Shown here one piece after another: positions 44,790 through 55,195 of a DNA stretch of 64,000 nucleotides. The translations under genes were made by a program, and so were the position numbers. Under the pieces are notes generated by a model, which was given only the letters and a program-made list of their open reading frames with translations, searched no databases and was not told the DNA's origin. How positions within the stretch are numbered: the stretch's first letter is position 1; every line of letters begins with the position of its first letter. This stretch comes from Gongronella butleri (Eukaryota; Mucoromycota; Mucoromycetes; Mucorales; Cunninghamellaceae): contig JAIWZP010000044.1 in NCBI GenBank assembly GCA_025201375.1, positions 1 to 64,000 of the forward strand, read 5' to 3'.

Positions 44790-46119
44790 GTACCGTCACC
44801 TACCAAAAAAGTGTCCCCTACTGTAGTCAATTTTTCTGCATTGCCATGTGAAAAAATTATCACTTTAATCTCATCTGTATTGATCAATAATGGCTCTGTA
44901 AACTTTGCGAATAAGTGAGACAAAAGATGGGGTTTTTAATCTGAAAACAGAGTGAAAAGAAAAGGAAAAGGGGAAATCTAAACAAGGTGGGATTTTATAG
45001 GCGAAAAAATGGGTGTGTGGCAGATTCACCGGCCGACACCGGACTCTCAGCTCGGTCTGAGCTCAAGCGCTAGGCACGTTGGTGCGGCGCCCTGTCCACA
45101 ATGCACACAATGTGCATTGACGCGCCTAGCACCCCACAATTGGCGTGCCTTGGTTGATTGAGCTCATTGTTCTCGTTGTTCACAGGCTCGAATGACATGA
45201 AACTTTGTACAAACGATGGTTAGGAGGTATAAAAAAGACTATGAAATTATAAAATGAATACAGATAGAGAGCGGGTTTTGAAATACTGTAGAGCAAAAAA
45301 AGGGAACCTGACGCGTCACGCGACGCGACGCGTACCCAAGCTTATACAATGGCCTGTGGAGACGAGTTGACATTATGAAACAATATCCCCAAATTTTTCT
45401 GAGACAATCGTGGAAGTGTCTGATTACTTCTGCCAATTTATTTTAGGGCACATGTTTCATGCCAGAGCACAGCGTGTCAATTGGTCAAATTGTCACTGTG
45501 ACGCGTCGGACGCACCATTTGCCGCGATTTCCTTATTTAATGTGACCGTGATGCCCTACCTGGTTGATATAAACACAGCTACTCAATAGTATCCACTCTT
45601 AGGCTTTCAAAGTAAATGATGACTATCATAGTTTCAAGTCAACAACGCGATTAAAATTGTTTGCTAGAGATAAAATCATTTTTCCATACTTTTTTGGCTG
45701 TTGGCGCGTCACAGTGACAATTTGACCAATTGACACGCTGTGCTCTGGCATGAAACATGTGCCCTAAAATAAATTGGCAGAAGTAATCAGACACTTCCAC
45801 GATTGTCTCAGAAAAATTTGGGGATATTGTTTCATAATGTCAACTCGTCTCCACAGGCCATTGTATAAGCTTGGGTACGCGTCGCGTCGCGTGACGCGTC
45901 AGGTTCCCTTTTTTTGCTCTACAGTATTTCAAAACCCGCTCTCTGTATTCATTTTATAATTTCATAGTCTTTTTTATACCTCCTAACCATCGTTTGTACA
46001 AAGTTTCATGTCATTCGAGCCATTATTGATCAATACAGATGAGATTAAAGTGATAATTTTTTCACATGGCAATGCAGAAAAATTGACTAGGGGGCACTTT
46101 TTTTGGTAGGTGACGGTAC
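44790..46119. mobile_element. foldback element with long, nearly identical inverted arms
   Basis: Left arm 44790-44896 plus 45190-45506, spacer 45507-45703, right arm 45704-46119. The arms are reverse complements over about 420 bases; the inner 320 bases appear identical except for a 4-base indel (CTATCTGT versus CTGT), so both arms contain the same 57-codon open frame, which is not evidence of a gene. The outer 100 bases are more diverged. Tips read CCGTCACCTACC on both sides and sit next to TA, so the target duplication may be TA. The spacer (about 200 bases) codes for nothing. A related terminus starts the window. Confidence 0.85.
44897..45184. mobile_element. probable solo LTR inserted in the left arm of the foldback element
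   Basis: A 288-base block absent from the right arm. It begins TGTAAAC and ends GTTCACA (TG...CA ends with a 7-base imperfect inverted repeat) and is flanked by the direct repeat GGCTC (44892-44896 and 45185-45189), while the right arm has a single GAGCC at the same place. TG...CA ends with a 5-base duplication are the mark of LTR retrotransposon insertion. Inside is a TTTTATAGG TATA-like word. The internal retrotransposon genes are absent, as after LTR-LTR recombination. Confidence 0.65.
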
Positions 46120-47351
46120 AGTATCGTGTCGTGTTCTCGGCGAGTTATTAGCCTTCAGAGGTCGTTTTGACCCTGGTTTGGTCCTGAATTTATGAAAAAT
46201 GCATGTTTTCAGGGCCGAGTGATCCGATCTCTGAAAAATCTTGATTTCATTGAAGTTTTGGGTCGAGTATCAACTGGTCTAAATTTGGCGCCATATGGTC
46301 ATGGTCATACAGTACTGTATAGAGAAACGCGTAAAATATAAATGGGGTATCATAATATGATACGTAAGGTTTTTTTTTCCAATTTGGTAGCGTACGCGGC
46401 AACAGCCCAACAGCACAACCTATTGACGCGCGAGTCACCTCAAGTGAATCTGTGATCAAGGATGATATCATACTGTAAAAGCGCTTGTGTTTTGTAAACA
46501 TTACCTATGTTGAAATCACGGCGATTTGGTGCGCAATGACTCTGAGAACTCGCATTTTTCGATTTTGGTTTGGCGGGCATGATAATGGAGATCAAGGCAG
46601 CAGCAGATCTGTGATTTGTTCATACGGTAGGTGCATTATTCCATGTTGGTCATTGGTAGAATTTATGCACGCGATTACTTAATTGTCGCCATTTTACAGT
46701 ATCGTAAAGTACTGTATCACTTTGTGGAGAGGGATTGAATGCTCAATGCTGTGCTTGTCTTTTAGGTACCTCTGAGCCTTTTTTTTTTTTTTTTTGTGAC
46801 GCGGTCGTAAATTCTACATCTTTCTTCGCCCATGTTGTTCTGACCATTGCTTGACCAAATCGCCATTTATGATATGTACAAGATTGATCTTTCTTTTTTA
46901 TTGCATGCTCAGCAGTGGCGGATCAATGTACTGTAACACAAAGCTGGCTATTGATACCAGAGGGCGCACGGTCAGGATAAATTTGGTCTCCTTGCGCCTC
47001 ATTTCTCGTTTTCCAGGGTGGCGCGAACCCATGCGAGCTGGACCTTTTTGGTGCGGACAGGCGCGCGCATAACTTTTGGATTACCAAAGACGCGCTCGCT
47101 CATATTTTTTTCTTTTTTACGCATTCAATTCACTTTGTTGGTTCCTGGTGCTTTGGATATAAACAAAACACAATGGACGACGCAGTAAACTCCGTAAAGT
47201 GCGATGTCAGGCATTAAAGTGGCGATTTGATTACTCATCGGGCGAGGACCGGGGCTCAGAAAGATATGCCAAAGATGGGTGTCAAATTCTACGCGGATTG
47301 CATTTAAAGGTTGATCGGACATCTTTTACCCCTTTTTTTTCTCATTGATTC
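46120..47351. other. repeat-rich upstream region of the first porter gene
   Basis: No gene. More TACWGTA words at 46308, 46313, 46471, 46695, 46710 and 46929. From about 46950 the sequence is less repeat-like and probably holds the promoter of the next gene. Confidence 0.4.
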
Positions 47352-49269
47352 ATGACATTGATCTCATTGAAGAAAAAAAACACGTCTGGCGATCAACAGC
47401 AGTCGCCATCTGAGCGCGATTCGTCCTCATCACCATCCGTGACTCCTTCCACAGCATCATTGCCGTCGGCAGCACCACCACCAGGATCCCGGTGGTTGCC
47501 AGAGTGGGTCAATTCTCCTTTGGCGGGTTCCTTGGCGGCGTGTCTGATTCTGTGGTCGTCGTTTGGCGTGCGACAGTGCATTGGCCTGTTTTTGATCCCT
47601 GTGACGACCTCCACAGGCTGGGATCGCACGGCGTATTCCGTTGCCTCGGCGCTACTGCAGCTCATGTGGGGCGTGGGGCAGCCGTTCATCGTGTACCTTG
47701 CCGAGCAGACCAATAGCCACGGCAAAGTCGTGTTTGTGTCGTGCCTGTGTTACGCGTCCACCTCGTTTATGATGTACGGCACTCCATGGAGCAACCCTGG
47801 CCTGTTTATCTTTGCCAATGCTTTCCAAGGCTTGGCGGCCGGCGGCAATTCGTTCCCCATCGCGCTGTCCAGTGTCGGGCGGCGATATGTCCTTGGGAGC
47901 AAGAGCCGCAATGTCGCTTTCGGCATTGTCAGTGCCTTTGGGAGCATGGGGCAATTCTGTTTTTTGCCTTTGGGACGCGCTTTGATCGCCTCCATTGGTT
48001 GGAAAAATACCTTTCTCGTCTTTGGTAAGACAAACACCGAACGCATGAAGCGAGATTGGCCAGAACTTTCCGCGCAGCCCCTCTCTCACGTGGCATCTCA
48101 TCTTTTTTTTTTTTTTTTTTTGTGTATTTTCAGGGGTCATCATGTTGGCCACGGCCCCTTTTTCTGTCTTTGTACAGACGGTCCCAGCGCAAGCCACCAG
48201 TGCTGCGCCCGACAACAAAGAAAAGATGGAGCCCGTGGGAATGGCCGCAGAGGACGACACAAAGGCGTCTGGCTCTGAAAAACCGGCTGATGAGGAGCTC
48301 GCCTCTGCGACGGGCAAGCTTGAAAGCACTGACATTGAAGATGTGTTGCCCAAAAAGATGCACCCGAGCAATCCATCCATTGGCTATGTCCTCAAGCGTG
48401 CATTCACGTCGCCAACCTTTATTCTCATCACACTCGGCTTCACCGTGTGCGGCTTTCATATTGGCTTTTTGTCGTCCCATATTCCCGCGTATTTGGTACG
48501 CTCTTAAAACGACCAATTGACGTGTCTGTCCCCTAATTTTCTTTTATTTTTCGTAGGAGGACGATGGCATCAATCCTACATTAGCAGGTATCTTTGAATG
48601 GCATGAATGACACGCTTCCACGACTCGCTGACGCGCTTTTTTTTCTTTCTCGGCAAATGCAGCCTGGGTAGTGTCCATCTTTGGCATTGGCTCTGTCATT
48701 GGCACCGTGATAACAGGCATCGCGTGTAGCTACATGCAGCCAAAATACATCCTGACTATCATCTATTCGGGACGTGCTCTGTTGATTGCCATCTTTTACT
48801 TTCTTCCCTTGTCCATGGCGACCATCTTCTCCTTTGCCGCCGTCTTTGGCGTAAGATCAGAGAACATTTTCAATGCCTCGGAAACGAGACAATCTCAGCT
48901 AATCGCTATTTTTTTTTTTCTTGCACAGCTGTTTTGGTTGTCGACCGTGCCGCCCACCATGGCCTTTGTCGGCAAAGTGTTTGGCAACAAGTACATTGGC
49001 ACGCTGAGCTCCATCACTTTTGTTGGTACGCCGGCGCGACGCGAGCATTGTGGGTCGTGAGGACTGATTTTTGTTTTCTTTTTTCTTTTTTCTTTTTTTT
49101 TTTTTGTGCAGGCCATCAGATCGGCTCGTTTTGCGGCGCGTTTTTGGGAGGCGTAGTGTACGACGCGCGTCACAATTACACACCCATGTGGATCGCGTCG
49201 CTTGCGCTTGCGTTTTTTGCGGCGGCTGCGAATGTTGTTGCTCAAACCAACCCTGTCATCAGTGATTGA
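47352..49269 (+). CDS. MFS monocarboxylate-porter-like transporter, tandem copy 1
   Basis: Predicted 12-segment transporter of the monocarboxylate porter family; substrate unknown. Exons 47352-48024, 48134-48495, 48557-48587, 48663-48850, 48929-49025, 49112-49269; 502 residues. The hydrophilic N-terminus (about 45 residues, Ser/Pro-rich) precedes LAACLILWSSFGVRQCIGLFL. Segment 2 onward: GWDRTAYSVASALLQLMWGVGQPF, ALSSVGRRYVLGSKSRNVAFGIVSAFGSMGQF. A charged loop of about 65 residues separates the halves, followed by RAFTSPTFILITLGFTVCGF and HQIGSFCGAFLGGVVYD near the end, typical of fungal MCT-like proteins. The third exon is only 31 bases. About 680 bases lie before its paralogue. Confidence 0.9.
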
Positions 49270-49952
49270 TCCCCTCTACGTAAATTGTACAAATAATCAT
49301 GAATAAATGGGGACGAGGAACGCACATGCAAGAGATGCGTTGGCAGGAATCGACGCCTTTGTGCCGCGGAGTTGTTGCTCATCCTTGCTCATAGCGGTGT
49401 TGCAAGATGGCGTACGATGGCGCATGGCCTTTGGTGTCACAAACCCAGTGGCAATGGCATTAGCCGGAGACGAGGGACGACGGAAGACAGCAGAAGCTCA
49501 TGACCCCCACCATTTGATTTTTTTTTTTTCCCCTGGCATCCAAAAAAACGAATTTTCCCCACGCCTCCTTTGTTTCACGAATTCTTGGTTTATTCCAGGG
49601 AATCACGCCTGCAAAAGTGCATGTGGGCGATCTGTGCAATCCCTTGCCCACGATATCGGCGTCGCATTTTGCTCGATTTGGGCAAAAACAAGGTTGGCCG
49701 TGTGCTCGGATGGGCGACCCCGCGCTATTTGCCGCTTTTCAAGCATTTGCTGGCTCCGGATTTACGGCCGCGCACAAATTGCTGATTCATCTCATGGTTC
49801 GCCGCTTCCACTTTCCCGCGGTCAGAAAAGGTGACAAATCAACGCCCTCCGTCCCCGCCAAATCAACGTGGAAAGGATCATAAAAACCCTTTCCCCTTTT
49901 TTTTATTTCTTTGCCCGTCCCATTGTGCTGTTTTTTTTCCTCTTCTTCATCA
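49270..49952. other. intergenic region between the tandem porter genes
   Basis: 3' flank of copy 1 and promoter of copy 2. No gene. I see no long stretch similar to the region upstream of copy 1. Confidence 0.4.
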
Positions 49953-51677
49953 ATGAAATTTTTTAAAAAGAAAGATGCGACGTCTGCGGCAGACACAGCA
50001 AGCCATGCATCAACACCCACGACTGCAGGATCGATGAAAGCGAGCAGGTGGGTGCAGCCATGGATGAATTCGCCCCTTGCTGCATGCCTTGCAGGTTGTC
50101 TGATCCTGTGGGCATCGTTTGGCGTGCGGCAATCCATTGGCCTCTTTCAGATCCCCGTGACGACTTCCACTGGCTGGGATCGCACGAAATTCTCCATTGC
50201 ATCGGCAATGCTGCAGCTCATGTGGGGCGTGTTCCAGCCATTTGTCGTGTATTTTGCCGAGCGCACCAGCAGCCATGGTCGTGTCATCTTTGCCTCATGC
50301 CTGTGCTTCGCCGCCAGCTCGTTCATGATGTTTGGCTCGCCTGCGAGCAGTCCCGGTCTCTTTATCTTTGGCGCAGCATTCCAGGGCCTGAGTGCCGGCG
50401 GCAATTCGTTCCCCATTGTCCTGTCCAGCATTGGACGACGCTTTGACCTCTCGAGCAAAACGAGAAACGTCGCGTTTGGCGTCGTCAGTGCCTTTGGCTC
50501 AATGGGTCAATTTGCCTTTCTTCCAATGGGTCGCGCCATGATTGCCTCGATCGGCTGGCGCGATACCTTTTTGGTTTTTGGTATGCGCCATCAAAAAAAA
50601 AAAAAAAAATAGAGACAGAGAGATCAATGCAAGGCCTCACCTTTTCATTTTTTTTTTTTTTTTTTTGCGCAAATAGGCCTGCTTCTCGTTTTTTCGGCGC
50701 CATTTGCCATATTTTTGCAGACACTGCCAATGCAGGCCACGTCAAATGTGGAGGGAAAGAGCGAGAAATCGCCAGAAAAGGCTGCGGGCGACATTGAGAA
50801 GGCGCCAAAGATCAAGGACGAGCCGGATGAGCTCACAATTGAGGATGTGATGCCTCGCAAGAAAGAACTTCCGCAAGATCCGTCCATTGGCTACGTTCTC
50901 AAGCGCGCCTTCATGTCGCCAACCTTTCTTCTCATCACTCTCGGCTTCACCGTGTGCGGGTTCCATGTGTCATTCATCGCCACCCACGTCCCTGCTTATC
51001 TCGAAGACAATGGCATCAGCCTCACATTGGCTGGTAAGAAAAAGTACTTTGACGCCATTGTGGATGCGATCCTCATCCTTTTTTTTGTAGCGTGGGTCGT
51101 GTCGATTCTTGGGCTTGGGTCAGCTGTGGGCACGGCGCTCTCGGGCACAGCATGCAGCTATCTAGAACCAAAGTACATTTTATCCATCATCTACATTGGC
51201 CGCGTCGTCATGATTGCCATTTTCATCTTTGTACCGCTCACTGTCGCGACCATGTTTGCCTTTGCCGTCGTCTTTGGCGTAAGATTTATCTTTTCATTTG
51301 TTTTTCATTTTTTGACGCTCACACTCCTGTTTTTCCGCTAGCTCTTATGGCTCTCAACGGTGCCGGCCACAACAGCCTTCGTTGGCCGTGTCTTTGGCAA
51401 CAAATACCTTGGCACGCTGACGAGCATCACCTTTGTCGGTAAGAAAATGATAAAAAAAAACGAGCAATTGACTATGATAGCGACTAACGTGTGCCCTCCT
51501 TTCTTTCTCGTTCTCTCAGGCCACCAAATTGGCGCGTTCTGTGGTGCCTTTTTAGGCGGACTGGTGTACGATTCCCATCATAGTTATCTGCCCATGTTTT
51601 ACGCGTCGTTGGCCTTGGGCATCGTGGCCGCCGGCGCCAATCTCGTCGCACAGACTAGCCCCATCATCGAAGATTAG
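49953..51677 (+). CDS. MFS monocarboxylate-porter-like transporter, tandem copy 2
   Basis: Close paralogue of the preceding gene, 475 residues. Exons 49953-50580, 50677-51033, 51091-51278, 51342-51438, 51520-51677. Conserved with copy 1 almost throughout the membrane parts, for example SFGVRQSIGLFQIPVTTSTG, GLSAGGNSFPIVLSSIGRR, SIGYVLKRAF then SPTFLLITLGFTVCGFH, and HQIGAFCGAFLGGLVYD. The N-terminus and the central loop (KSEKSPEKAAGDIEKAPKIK) differ. Four of the five introns of copy 1 are kept at identical positions and phases; the one splitting PAYL|EDDG in copy 1 is missing here. The start MKFFKKKDATSAADT is the first ATG with a basic N-terminus; an upstream in-frame ATG (49911) precedes a Ser/Phe-rich stretch and is less likely. 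Confidence 0.9.
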
Positions 51678-52511
51678 GCACATTGTACTTTCTACCCATC
51701 CCGTACCAACATTAGCATAATAGAATTAAACAAAAACAATGTAAATAGCCAAAAAAAAAAGAAGAAGAAGAAGAAGAAGAAGAGGAGAAGCAAACATCCT
51801 GATGTGAGCCATTGCGACCATAACAATTCGAGTTGGAGCAGCCATTTATCGAGCCAGTGCGACTAGGTAAGGTCAAGTGATTGTCGTTCAAGGTGATTTT
51901 GTCGCGACCTTGACGATCTGTTTGCCAGAAATTGCATTTTCGCCGATTTTACAATCTTGCTCGAACGCATTTTAAACAGACTGCTCCCTAATCGAAATGA
52001 AAATAGGCAATGTCTGGCCTGCTAAGATGTGCAAGTTTGAGGGCCGTCTTGACAAGTCCATCAAAATAACACGAAAAATATCATTTTGGCCCTGACTTTT
52101 TGGCATTTACTCGGCGATAGCAGAACCATTGCAGCCTATTAGTACTTGCATGAATCAGGTAAAAGAAGATGCAAATGATATCGATAACCGAGATGATTCT
52201 GTTGCGATCTCGCCAAGAAATCTACTGCATGAGTGCATTTCTCCATTGTAATCACACTTTACCTCAAAAATGTGCTACTGTAATGGGGCCCCCGAAAAAA
52301 CCTGGCATTGCCAAGTCTCTGCCTCGAGCACCATGTGGGCCGGATTTGGGAACACTCGGACAGTTTGTTTTAAAAAAAACTGTAAAATGGTCATTTTTGT
52401 CAATTACCAACTGTGCCCGGCTGATCAAGCATTGCAACCGCCCCCAAACGCGCTCTTGCGTGGATTAACAAGCTGCATGGCCGAGCGGAACTCTTGGTTT
52501 TAGCTGTCACT
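51678..52511. other. intergenic region with a GAA microsatellite
   Basis: A GAA run lies at about 51761-51782 downstream of the porter gene. From 51850 the DNA is AT-rich and resembles old repeat DNA; no gene found. TACTGTA occurs at 52276. Confidence 0.4.
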
Positions 52512-53270
52512 TAGTATTTGGGCAAGCTACATGCAAATCAGAAAATTGGCCCCGCAGGGCTCTCAAACCAAAATCGAAAATTTGGGTCTCCAGAATTCTA
52601 CCAAACTCATACCAAGGATACATCGCATGATAAAACGACGGAAAACGCCAAAAAGGAGCATGAACGATCTGCTCGTTGGCAAGCAATGAGCAATTTACGA
52701 TTTTATTTCAACCGCGAATTGCGCAGGAAGGACAAGTTCATGGGGTGTCGCCGACGCGTCCACTGGCAAGAGAGACCGCAGGTGCATGCATGATGAGAAA
52801 CAGGCGCGTGTAGCTCGACGCTTGACGCGGTTTAACCCGCTTCGAAAAAAATATATAGTTTTGAAACCGTGTTTAAAATACCAAAAACCCACTTTTTTCA
52901 GTGATCACCAGTGTCCTCGTATGCAACAAGGTATGCTCTTTTGATGATGTAGGTTTTATTGAGATATGTGCATTTTTCTATGAGATGGTCTTAGGTCGAA
53001 AATAATCCCTCACACGCAATTCACGCCGAAACCAGTCAATGGACCCTGGGTTTTATTTTTTTTTCTGTCGGTCAATCCGACATGTTCACCATATGTACGA
53101 AGGGCGTGGCGATCTGAGGACCTAAATTTTCGATTTTCAAATTCCTCGACTGCACCCCTTGGAAAATTCATAATTTTCGAGATGGCCATTGCGTGCCATC
53201 CAGTGATTGGAATGCCACAAATGCAGGCTCATTTGAACGAGCAGACTTAAAGTCACAAGTGTAAACCGCT
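52512..53270 (+). repeat. dispersed repeat family A, copy 3
   Basis: Matches copies at 9745-10500 (reverse) and 32578-33310. Landmarks: GGGTCTCCAGAATTCTACC, ACTCATACCAAGG, CGACGCGTCCACTGGCAAG, a decayed form of the GACGCG inverted repeat, TTTTTTCAGTGATCACCAG, GCGTGGCGATCTGAGGACC and GCGTGCCATCCAGTGATTGG. Confidence 0.75.
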
Positions 53271-53926
53271 ATTTTCGTTGTGCATTACGATTTCATTCGA
53301 CATTCAATTAAAATATAGCAAAATGACGCCAATTGCGCGTTTCTCGATGGCCCACTTACTGACTCCATTGTGCTTTGCGCAGCACGCGATCAAGAGAAGT
53401 CTGAAGCAAACGCAACAAGATTGCTTCGACACAATACTGGCACAAAACGCTTTCATTATGCGCAACCAAAGTATCAAAACACACCAGATTTCATTTTTCT
53501 TGCTTTCCAATGATTTAATCTCTGTCAAATTTGCGCCAGTTGCCCCTTGTGGCTCTTGAAAGTAGTGTCCCGGGTTTGAGATCTCAGGGCATTATATTGG
53601 ATCAGTTCATACATATTATCGAAAATTGAAAATTTCAAAGTGTACACTAAACGATCATCGAGAAAGACAAGCAGCCCTTTTTTTTTAGTGCTTGAACGAT
53701 GTGTGGGTCAAAGACAATGCCAAGCTGTTTGTGTGTGGGGTTCATTGGGCGGGGGTGCGCGGTGATGATGTGGCGGTCAAAGACGAGAAAAAGGCGTAAT
53801 AAAAGTTCGCGTTTTGATTGGACAAATTGGGTCTCCGCTATTTGCCCGACTTGAACTTGTTCTAAAAAGCTTCCGCCACGGCGCATCCATTGTGTTTTTC
53901 CTCCTCTTTCTTTTACACAGCACAAC
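53271..53926. other. intergenic region upstream of eS27
   Basis: 53271-53640 is AT-rich, possibly more of repeat A. The last 290 bases should hold the eS27 promoter; a CTTTTACACAG stretch just before the ATG is pyrimidine-rich. No gene seen. Confidence 0.4.
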
Positions 53927-54673
53927 ATGACCGTAAGTTTTGTACCTTTTTCCTAGCATGCGTGGAAATGGCCTGCTCGATGCCCCTTTTTAATGCATTT
54001 CACGCGACTTGACGATGGATGGATACGATGTGATGCCATGATGGATGGATGCATCGTTTTCTTGGATGGATGGATGAACGGGGGGAAAGGCGGGGATGGC
54101 AGTCGGTCAAGGCACCCTTTTCCGCGCTTTTTCTTGTTCCCTCTCTTTTTCTTTTCCTCTCTCTTGTCGTGTGCTCGGGTTGTCCGAGGCAAAAGGGGGC
54201 TTTTTGGAAGCCATTGACGTTTTTTTATTCTCTTTGACGTGAATTGACCCTGACACGCTTTTTTTTTTCTTCATAGTTGGCCGTCGATCTTCTCCACCCT
54301 ACCGTTGAACATGAAAAGCGTGCTCACAAGCTCAAGCGCCTTGTGCAGTCGCCCAACTCCTACTTCATGGACGTCAAGTGCCCTGGTAAGTTTTTGAAAA
54401 AAAAAAAAAAACGAAAAATTGGCCCCATTGGCCCTTCTTTCGCATGGATCAGCCACCCAATGGCCCCCTGATTGCCAAAGCATGATGCACTGATGCTTTT
54501 TTCTGTCTCCCCTCCCCCTTTTTTTTCCATTAGGCTGCTTGAACATCTCCACTGTGTTCAGCCACGCCCAAACCGTCGTGCTCTGCTCGTCCTGCGGCAC
54601 TGTTTTGTGCCAGCCCACTGGTGGTCGCGCTCGCTTGACCGAAGGTTGCTCGTTCCGCAAGAAGGCCAACTAG
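53927..54673 (+). CDS. RPS27: 40S ribosomal protein eS27 (RPS27)
   Basis: Zinc-finger protein of the small ribosomal subunit. Exons 53927-53932 (ATG ACC only), 54277-54385, 54534-54673; 84 residues, the exact usual length. [37 protein letters not shown] leads into the C4 zinc finger (KCPGC, then [14 protein letters not shown]) and the end [15 protein letters not shown]. The first intron (344 bases) is long for this genome and contains three GATGGATGG-type tracts, as do the first introns of the other two ribosomal-protein genes here. Confidence 0.96.
54014..54076 (+). promoter_or_regulatory. three GATG-repeat tracts in intron 1 of eS27
   Basis: GATGGATGGAT at 54014, GATGGATGGATG at 54040 and GGATGGATGGATG at 54064. 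Similar tracts lie in the first introns of eL27 (62665-62680) and RPSA (61424-61452), each on the strand reading GGAT in the gene's sense direction. This suggests a shared element; function is inferred. Confidence 0.5.
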
Positions 54674-55195
54674 ATCATCCAATTGAGCTGAAAATAAATG
54701 AATTAAAAAAATCGTCCATGTTTGACTTGAAATCCTGCTGTTTTGTCCTTTTTCTCTTGTTTTGTTCTTGCTCCAATTCGTCGATTTCTCGAAATCACAT
54801 CCTCATTCCATTGGAGACCCTTTTGTGCACGGAAGAACCATGGATCGGCGCAAAAAGGGCGAAAAAAAAAAATCTCGGGATGGAGCGCCGTAAAGATGAA
54901 AATGCAGATGAGCGTTCTTTTTGGTTGTTTTCAAGCCTGTTTTCGGTCATTGTGAGCCTCGATTGCATTATCATAGCAACAGAGCAATCTGTGGCGAGAG
55001 CAAGACAACATCGACATGCAAATGCGCAAGGCAAAATGGGGTGCACAGGGCCAAAAACAAGGATTTTTTTAGCTGGACAAGGAAAAGCGTCCAGGGCCCC
55101 CACCGCCCCCTTTTTTTAAAGAGCCGTTTTTTCTTTCTTTCTTATTCTTTATTCTCTCTTTTGTTTCACCATTCTTTTTTGCTCTCTTTTGCTCA
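54674..55195. other. intergenic region eS27 to Mdm33-like gene
   Basis: About 520 bases of 3' flank and promoter. A pyrimidine-rich stretch (TTTCTTTCTTTCTTATTC) precedes the next start codon by about 60 bases. No gene or repeat family recognised. Confidence 0.4.

Noticed and set aside
45239..45959. Two identical 57-codon open frames on opposite strands (from 45436 down and from 45774 up)
   Set aside because: They are the same sequence in the two arms of the foldback element; identity of the frame follows from the arms and there is no domain.
48588..48662. Possible U12-type intron (donor GTATCTTTG) in porter copy 1
   Set aside because: One base off the U12 donor and no TTCCTTAAC-like branch site; the end looks like an ordinary U2 intron.
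53933..54276. Possible box C/D snoRNA in the eS27 intron (TGATG-like words)
   Set aside because: The TGATG words belong to the GATG repeat and I found no matching D box (CTGA) with terminal pairing.
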